In this document: piece after piece, positions 22,671-26,630 of the stretch
Layout: every line of letters starts with the position of its first letter
How positions within the stretch are numbered: the first letter of the stretch is position 1
Source: GCA-2726245 sp035513655
GTDB taxonomy: Bacteria; Planctomycetota; Planctomycetia; Pirellulales; Pirellulaceae
Length of the DNA: 26,630 nt
NCBI GenBank assembly: GCA_035513655.1
Contig: DATKBV010000508.1
Location: 1-26,630 of the forward strand
Direction of reading: 5' to 3'
Translations under genes and position numbers: made by a program
The notes under the pieces: model-generated
Database searches by the model: none
Told to the model about the DNA's origin: nothing
What the model saw: the letters and a program-made list of their open reading frames with translations, nothing else

Positions 22671-22702
22671 CCGAGCGCCGCCTGCTCCACTCACCTCACT
22701 TC

Positions 22703-22715
22703 TGCTATGATAGCA
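22703..22715. promoter_or_regulatory. extended -10 candidate inside a 13-bp palindrome
   Basis: TGCTATGATAGCA is a perfect palindrome around a central G. It contains TGC-TATGAT, an extended -10 motif, about 45 bases before the RluB-type GTG start. The -35 region is poor. The palindrome could be an operator overlapping the promoter. Confidence 0.4.
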
Positions 22716-22755
22716 ACGTTTGCCCGCCCGCAGCTCTACCCCTCGGTGAATCGCA

Positions 22756-23928
22756 GTGCCTCCTCGTCGCCCCGCACCCAAAACTCGCCGCGCCTCAACA
22801 GGTCGCCGCTCGACAAATAGCAACGTCCCCAATCGAGCGGAACACGAGTCGGCCGGGGTCGAGCGACTCCAAAAGGTTCTCGCGGCTGCCGGCGTCGGTA
22901 GTCGGCGCGACTGCGAGGAGTTGATCCTCGAAGGACGCGTCGAAGTTGATGGCGCGATCGTGCAAACACTCGGGACGCGCGTGGATCCGCTGACACAACG
23001 GATTCGAGTCGATGGGACAACGCTGCCCACTCCGCGACGCGTTTACTACATGCTTAACAAGCCCCCCGGGGTCTTGTGTACGAACAACGATCCCAGTGGA
23101 CGGGCGCGTGCCGTCGACCTGATTCGCAGCAACGAACGGCTGTTCACCGTGGGGCGACTTGATCAAGCGAGCGAAGGCCTGATCATCCTGACGAATGATG
23201 GCGAACTCGCCAATCAACTGACACATCCCCGTTACGGCATCGATAAGGTCTATCGCGTTCGCGTCGCGGGTTCGCCGGAGCCCGCCGTTCTCGGCAAGCT
23301 CAGGCAAGGCGTTCATTTTGCGGACGGCTTCGCCAAGGTATCGGACGTACGAATCCGAAGTCGGCAGAAGCAGAGCACCGACCTGGAGATCGTACTGAAC
23401 GAAGGCCGAAACCGCGAGATCCGCCGGCTGCTCGCCCGCATCGGACACAAGGTTCTCAGCCTTACTCGGATCGCCATGGGCCCGCTACGGCTGGGCGAAT
23501 TGCCAAGCGGAGCCCATCGTTCATTGACGCGCGATGAAGTGAAATCGCTCCGCAACGCCGCGCCTGCGGCTAGTGGCGACTCGGCGCGCCCCACAACTCG
23601 AAAGCCGCCACGAGGACGAAGCAAGCCGCCACGAACGGCAGCCGCACCGAGGCTGAAACCAAAGTCCAAAGTGTTCACTTCGTCTGCCGCGCCGCCAACT
23701 CGGAAAAAAGCGCAGCCTCGCGAGTTTTCATTCTCGGATCAGCCCATGCCGGGTGCCATCCTCGGCGGCGATGAAGTTCCCGAGGTGAAAGTGACGACCA
23801 AGCCTGGTACGCAGAAGGCCAGTTCGAGGAGGCCAAATTCAAGAACGGCCACGACCAACAGCACGGCCAGTAAGCGGAGTGGGAGGAAGTCCGGCCGAAG
23901 CAAGCCAGCGAAGAAGGAACGCCGATGA
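22756..23928 (+). CDS. 23S rRNA pseudouridine synthase, RluB/RsuA family, with basic C-terminal tail
   Basis: A 390-residue RNA-modifying enzyme. An S4 RNA-binding domain lies at about 35-80 (VERLQKVLAAAGVGSRRDCE). The RsuA/RluB catalytic domain follows, with YYMLNKPPGVLCT at 97-109 and GRLDQASEGLIILTNDG at 133-149, where D136 is the catalytic Asp. The later conserved LNEGRNREIRRLLARIGH motif is present. Residues from about 272 to the end are a roughly 120-residue Arg/Lys/Pro/Ser-rich disordered tail, longer than in typical RluB. It starts at GTG 22756, with GGTGA upstream; the first 30 residues are also basic and non-conserved. It isomerises a uridine in rRNA, most likely 23S. Its TGA overlaps the ATG of the next gene. 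Confidence 0.92.
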   Translation: MPPRRPAPKTRRASTGRRSTNSNVPNRAEHESAGVERLQKVLAAAGVGSRRDCEELILEGRVEVDGAIVQTLGTRVDPLTQRIRVDGTTLPTPRRVYYMLNKPPGVLCTNNDPSGRARAVDLIRSNERLFTVGRLDQASEGLIILTNDGELANQLTHPRYGIDKVYRVRVAGSPEPAVLGKLRQGVHFADGFAKVSDVRIRSRQKQSTDLEIVLNEGRNREIRRLLARIGHKVLSLTRIAMGPLRLGELPSGAHRSLTRDEVKSLRNAAPAASGDSARPTTRKPPRGRSKPPRTAAAPRLKPKSKVFTSSAAPPTRKKAQPREFSFSDQPMPGAILGGDEVPEVKVTTKPGTQKASSRRPNSRTATTNSTASKRSGRKSGRSKPAKKERR

Positions 23929-24797
23929 GCAATCCGCTCCACGCCAAGTTCTATGCTGACCAAGCCGCGCAGTTGTCCGTCGAAGTCGTCGAAAATGTAA
24001 AGATGGCTCGCGATACTTTTCGCGTTCGCTTTCATTGCCCGGTACTAGCGGCCCGAGCGCTGCCGGGACAATTCATCATGCTCCGACTGGCCGGTTACGA
24101 CGACCCGTTGATTGGCCGACCGTTAGCGGTCTACGACGTTGTCCAGTCGTCCACGGGCGAACGTGAGTCGATCGATGTGATCTATCTCGTCAAGGGAAAG
24201 CTGACGAGTCGGCTTGTGAAGTTTCAACCGGGCCAGCGACTCGAGGTTTGGGGCCCGCTGGGCAATGGCTTCGAGCCGATCGCCACCAAACATCTCGTGA
24301 TGGTTGCGGGCGGGATCGGCCAAACGCCGTTTGTTTGTTTGGCAAAGGAATACCTTGGACTGCAACGCTTCGGGGCTCCGCCGCGCGAACCGGCCCGGTG
24401 CGATAAAGTCACCCTATGCTATGGCGGTCGCTCGGCGGACTTGCTGGCCGGCGTCGAAGACTTCCAACGGCTCGGCGTCGATGTCCGCATCGCGACCGAC
24501 GATGGATCGCTCGGCCACCACGGCCTGGTGACGGACTTGCTCTCTCAAGTGCTGACCGAGTCCGACGAGGAATGCCAAGTCGTTTGCTGTGGTCCCGAAC
24601 CAATGATGGAAGCCGTTGCCAGGGTAACGGGCACAGCCAAAGTTCCTTGTCGAGTCTCGTTGGAAACGCCCATGGCTTGTGGTATCGGCATCTGCTTCAC
24701 CTGCGTCGCCAAGGTCAGGGACGAGTCGGGCGAGTGGGATTACAAGCGAACTTGCGTGGACGGCCCCGTGTTCGATGCGCAATTGATCGAGTGGTAA
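23925..24797 (+). CDS. pyrK: PyrK-type dihydroorotate dehydrogenase electron-transfer subunit
   Basis: A 290-residue flavin/iron-sulfur protein of the ferredoxin reductase-like family. The FAD site shows RPLAVY at 65-70. The NAD-binding domain shows MVAGGIGQTPFVCLAKE at 126-142 and CCGPEPMM at 221-228. The C-terminal 2Fe-2S motif has C252, C257, C260 and C277 (ACGIGICFTCVAK, then RTCVDGPVF). This is the PyrK arrangement; PyrK passes electrons from dihydroorotate (via PyrD type 1B) to NAD in pyrimidine synthesis. No pyrD is in the window, so a related reductase role remains possible. The ATG overlaps the RluB stop (ATGA, 23925-23928), so translation is probably coupled. Confidence 0.88.
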   Translation: MSNPLHAKFYADQAAQLSVEVVENVKMARDTFRVRFHCPVLAARALPGQFIMLRLAGYDDPLIGRPLAVYDVVQSSTGERESIDVIYLVKGKLTSRLVKFQPGQRLEVWGPLGNGFEPIATKHLVMVAGGIGQTPFVCLAKEYLGLQRFGAPPREPARCDKVTLCYGGRSADLLAGVEDFQRLGVDVRIATDDGSLGHHGLVTDLLSQVLTESDEECQVVCCGPEPMMEAVARVTGTAKVPCRVSLETPMACGIGICFTCVAKVRDESGEWDYKRTCVDGPVFDAQLIEW

Positions 24798-24828
24798 GGC
24801 GAGACTCGCGGAACCGGTGACTAGCGGG

Positions 24829-24846
24829 TGAGCGCCACTCCGCTCA
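24829..24846 (+). terminator. weak hairpin after pyrK
   Basis: TGAGCG, six bases, CGCTCA forms a perfect 6-bp stem 31 bases after the pyrK stop. The nearest T-run (about 24862) is 15 bases further, so this is at best a weak terminator. The rest of 24798-24986 holds only the tRNA promoter region. Confidence 0.3.
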
Positions 24847-24921
24847 AAGTAAGTGGCATTGGGCTTTTTCCGGCCGGTATCGCGTAACTAAGTGACGATG
24901 AACTGCAATCGTGACCGGGAG

Positions 24922-24955
24922 TTGACAACAATCGAACGCCCGACAAAACTATTCA
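24922..24955 (+). promoter_or_regulatory. candidate tRNA-Glu promoter
   Basis: A perfect TTGACA at 24922-24927, about 60 bases before the tRNA. The -10 region is less clear; AACTAT/TATTCA lies near 24946-24954 at slightly long spacing. Confidence 0.4.
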
Positions 24956-24986
24956 CTGTTGATTTCGATGAGTCAACGGCAAACAG

Positions 24987-25059
24987 GCCCCCATCGTCTA
25001 GTGGCCTAGGACTCCGGGTTCTCAGTCCGGCAACAGGGGTTCGACTCCCCTTGGGGGTA
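24987..25059 (+). tRNA. tRNA-Glu (anticodon CTC)
   Basis: 73 bases folding as a complete cloverleaf. The acceptor stem is GCCCCCA with TGGGGGT (G1-U72 wobble at the tip), discriminator A59. The D-arm is GTCT...AGGAC. The anticodon stem is CCGGG/TCCGG with loop TTCTCAG, giving anticodon CTC for GAG codons. The T-arm is AGGGG/CCCCT around TTCGACT. CCA is not encoded; the next bases are CT. The D-arm and overall form match bacterial tRNA-Glu. A truncated toxin gene begins about 50 bases after its 3' end on the opposite strand, and restriction-modification genes follow. Confidence 0.95.
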
Positions 25060-25298
25060 CTAGTCCATGCGCAGAAAGCGCCATTTCCCTTGGTTTTTCT
25101 GGGTTTCCAGACCACTCGGTAATCGCCCACGCGAATCCGCCAAGCGTTGTCGTCCCACGCCAGCTTGACGCAACTCGCCGGACGCGGATCTTCTGCCAGT
25201 GCGTCGATGGCCGCTTCAATTCGCGCGTAGTCCTTGCCGTGAATGCGGCTCAAGTCGCGTCGTGCCGATGGTGTGATGCTGACGCTGTATGGCATCGT

Positions 25299-25553
25299 CT
25301 ATTGCTTCCGGCGCTGCAAGTCGCGTTTCGCCTCTTCCCAAGGAATCGGCTTACCCCCTTGCTTGCGTGCCTTCCGTATCGCCTTCACATCCGATTCGTC
25401 TTCGAGTTGCTCGATTAGTCGGATGTCATCCATCGACACCAACGCCGCTACCGGCTTCCCGTGCCGTTCCAAAATAATCCGCTCGCCCGCGTACGCGATT
25501 CGGTTCAGCGTGTCAGCCAGGTTATCCCGCAGTTCCACAATGCTCATGTTCAT
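25299..25553 (-). CDS. Phd/YefM-type antitoxin
   Basis: An 84-residue protein that I start at the ATG at 25553, which has AAAGGA 8 bases upstream. Two nearby ATGs at 25559 and 25547 are possible. The N-terminal DNA-binding domain is typical of Phd/YefM: MSIVELRDNLADTLNRIAYA, followed by ERIILERHGKPVAALVSMDD. The C-terminal helical tail (about 48-84) would wrap the cognate toxin. It is paired with the RelE-type frame directly downstream, whose C-terminus is lost, so it may be an orphan antitoxin. It is likely autoregulated. The 84 bp upstream, between it and the hsdM stop, is AT-rich, with a GATAGT/TTGTGA promoter-like pair and a TGTACA palindrome. Confidence 0.85.
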   Translation of the reverse strand: MNMSIVELRDNLADTLNRIAYAGERIILERHGKPVAALVSMDDIRLIEQLEDESDVKAIRKARKQGGKPIPWEEAKRDLQRRKQ

Positions 25554-25637
25554 GGCCATTGTCCTTTCATGGTGAGTGACTATCAATACTGTACATTATC
25601 TTCACAACGTCCGTTCTGGCAATACAGCATGGACTGT

Positions 25638-26630
25638 TTATTCGTTCAACTTGCCAGCGATCGCTGTAAACTGATCCAAGGCCGCTTGCATGTCGTCGAC
25701 GATCTCTAGGGCCAGCACGTCGGGGTCTGGCAGGTCGTCGCTGTCTTCAAGGCTCTTGTCTTTCAGCCAGAAGATGTCGAGGTTGGCTTTGTCGCGCTTG
25801 ATGATTTCGTCGTAAGTAAACGCTCGCCAGCGGCCATCGGGTTTCTTGTCTTCGGACCAGTTGGCCCGTCGCTTTTCGCGCGGTTCACCCGGATTGTAGA
25901 ACTTCACAAATTCGTCGAGGTCGGCTCGCTTCAGCGGGTTCGTTTTCTGTGTGAAGTGCATGTTGGTGCGCAGATCATAGACCCATAACTTTTTTGTCCA
26001 CGGATTCTCTTGGGCCGGCTTGGCGTCGAAGAACAGGACATTGGCTTTGACGCCCTGCGCGTAGAAGATGCCGGTGGGCAGCCGTAGGAGCGTGTGAACG
26101 TCGCATTGGCGAAGCAAGTTCTTACGAACGGTTTCGCCGGCTCCACCCTCGAACAGCACATTGTCGGGCACGACGATAGCACAGTGGCCGTTGATCTTGA
26201 GTAGCGTCTTGACGTGTTGCAGGAAGTTCAACTGTTTGTTCTTGGTCGTCGTCCAGAAATCCTGCCGCTCGTAAGCGTGCTCTTCCTTTTCCAAGTCGCC
26301 TTCCTCGGTGACGATGGCGATGCTGCTCTTCTTACCGAACGGCGGATTGGTCATCACCACACTGAATCGCTGGCCGGGGTCGCTGGCCAAGCTGTCCACG
26401 CCGGAGTGGATTGGGCACGGGTCGGCGTCGATGCCATGCAGGTATAGGTTCATGATGCAGAGCCGTGCCGTGTTGGGGACGAGTTCCCAGCCTTGCACGA
26501 AACTTTTGCGCAGGTGCTTTTTCTGGTCCTTGTCGAGTTCCTTGCCGTAATGCTTGACAACGTAATCGTGAGCGGCCAGCAGAAAACCGCCCGTCCCGGC
26601 GGCCGGATCGCAAACGGTGTCGTCGGGACC
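25638..26630 (-). CDS. hsdM: type I restriction-modification N6-adenine methyltransferase HsdM, C-terminal part (cut by window edge)
   Basis: The frame is open to the right edge, so 330 C-terminal residues are visible; the protein does not start at the in-window GTG near 26498. Motif I (CDPAAGTGGF at visible residues 7-16) binds S-adenosylmethionine. Motif IV, TNPPFGKK, at about 94-101 is the adenine-N6 catalytic motif. INGHCAIVVPDNVLFEGG and LLRLPTGIFYAQGVKANVLFF are further HsdM signatures. The C-terminal helical region (NLDIFWLKDKS to the end) fits HsdM interaction with HsdS. The enzyme methylates host DNA and forms part of the restriction complex. HsdS and HsdR are not in the window; upstream genes lie beyond the edge, and downstream on the same strand comes the toxin-antitoxin pair, not hsdS. 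Confidence 0.92.
   Translation of the reverse strand, partial: GPDDTVCDPAAGTGGFLLAAHDYVVKHYGKELDKDQKKHLRKSFVQGWELVPNTARLCIMNLYLHGIDADPCPIHSGVDSLASDPGQRFSVVMTNPPFGKKSSIAIVTEEGDLEKEEHAYERQDFWTTTKNKQLNFLQHVKTLLKINGHCAIVVPDNVLFEGGAGETVRKNLLRQCDVHTLLRLPTGIFYAQGVKANVLFFDAKPAQENPWTKKLWVYDLRTNMHFTQKTNPLKRADLDEFVKFYNPGEPREKRRANWSEDKKPDGRWRAFTYDEIIKRDKANLDIFWLKDKSLEDSDDLPDPDVLALEIVDDMQAALDQFTAIAGKLNE

Larger units (their letters stand above)
24888..25295 (-). pseudogene. RelE/ParE-type toxin with lost C-terminus, frame running antisense through the tRNA
   Basis: Residues 1-62 are a clear RelE/ParE-family toxin (MPYSVSITPSARRDLSRI, then IDALAEDPRPASCVKL and WRIRVGDYRVV). After GDYRVV, near 25110, the expected final strands with a VLRVRHRRDVY-type ending are missing. 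The frame instead runs through about 50 unrelated bases and then antisense across the tRNA-Glu gene to a stop at 24888, giving a meaningless Arg/Pro/Ser-rich tail. The C-terminal strand carries important residues in many RelE toxins, so it is probably inactive. It starts 3 bp after the antitoxin stop, the usual antitoxin-first order. The truncation point suggests a recombination junction beside the tRNA. Confidence 0.75.

Noticed and set aside
24892..25122. Plus-strand 76-codon frame crossing the tRNA
   Set aside because: It overlaps the whole tRNA-Glu gene and has no coding features.

Overview
The window looks like a chromosomal segment of a planctomycete, most likely from the Pirellulales. 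The evidence is the paired DUF1549/DUF1553 and DUF1501 genes, an ECF sigma factor set with a small anti-sigma-like protein, many secreted or lipid-anchored proteins of unknown function, ExbB/ExbD beside a giant low-complexity protein with a squalene-cyclase-like toroid, and hairpin-rich intergenic repeats. This placement comes from gene content only.

Layout. 1-5161 (minus strand) is a probable transcription unit: ECF sigma factor, membrane anti-sigma-like protein, exported coiled-coil protein, DUF1549/DUF1553 cytochrome-like protein, DUF1501 protein (cut by the left edge). 5382-9486 (plus) carries an internally duplicated ABC-2 permease and two consecutive CNNM/DUF21 transporters. 9545-11715 holds a small conserved protein, a TPR protein and an orphan hypothetical. 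11716-12260, between convergent genes, is packed with hairpin and inverted-repeat elements.

12261-21586 (minus) is the centrepiece. A secreted 1071-residue TPR protein is followed by ExbB, ExbD and a 1570-residue protein with three N-terminal membrane helices, about 1,100 residues of low-complexity sequence and a C-terminal alpha/alpha-toroid domain. The third helix carries a Cys-x3-His motif resembling the Ser-x3-His motif of TonB/TolA. I read this as a candidate proton-motive-force-driven envelope machine in which the giant protein takes the TonB/TolA role and the toroid replaces the usual C-terminal domain. This is inference.

21587-22339 contains a second copy of a 139-bp inverted-repeat element and the remnant of a cytochrome-like gene. 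22340-24797 (plus) has a small lipoprotein, a heptamer tandem repeat, an RluB-type pseudouridine synthase and an overlapping PyrK-type electron-transfer subunit. A tRNA-Glu(CTC) follows at 24987-25059. To its right begins accessory DNA: a RelE-type toxin gene with a replaced 3' end, its Phd/YefM-type antitoxin, and a type I restriction-modification HsdM gene that runs off the right edge. The tRNA is a plausible island boundary or attachment site.
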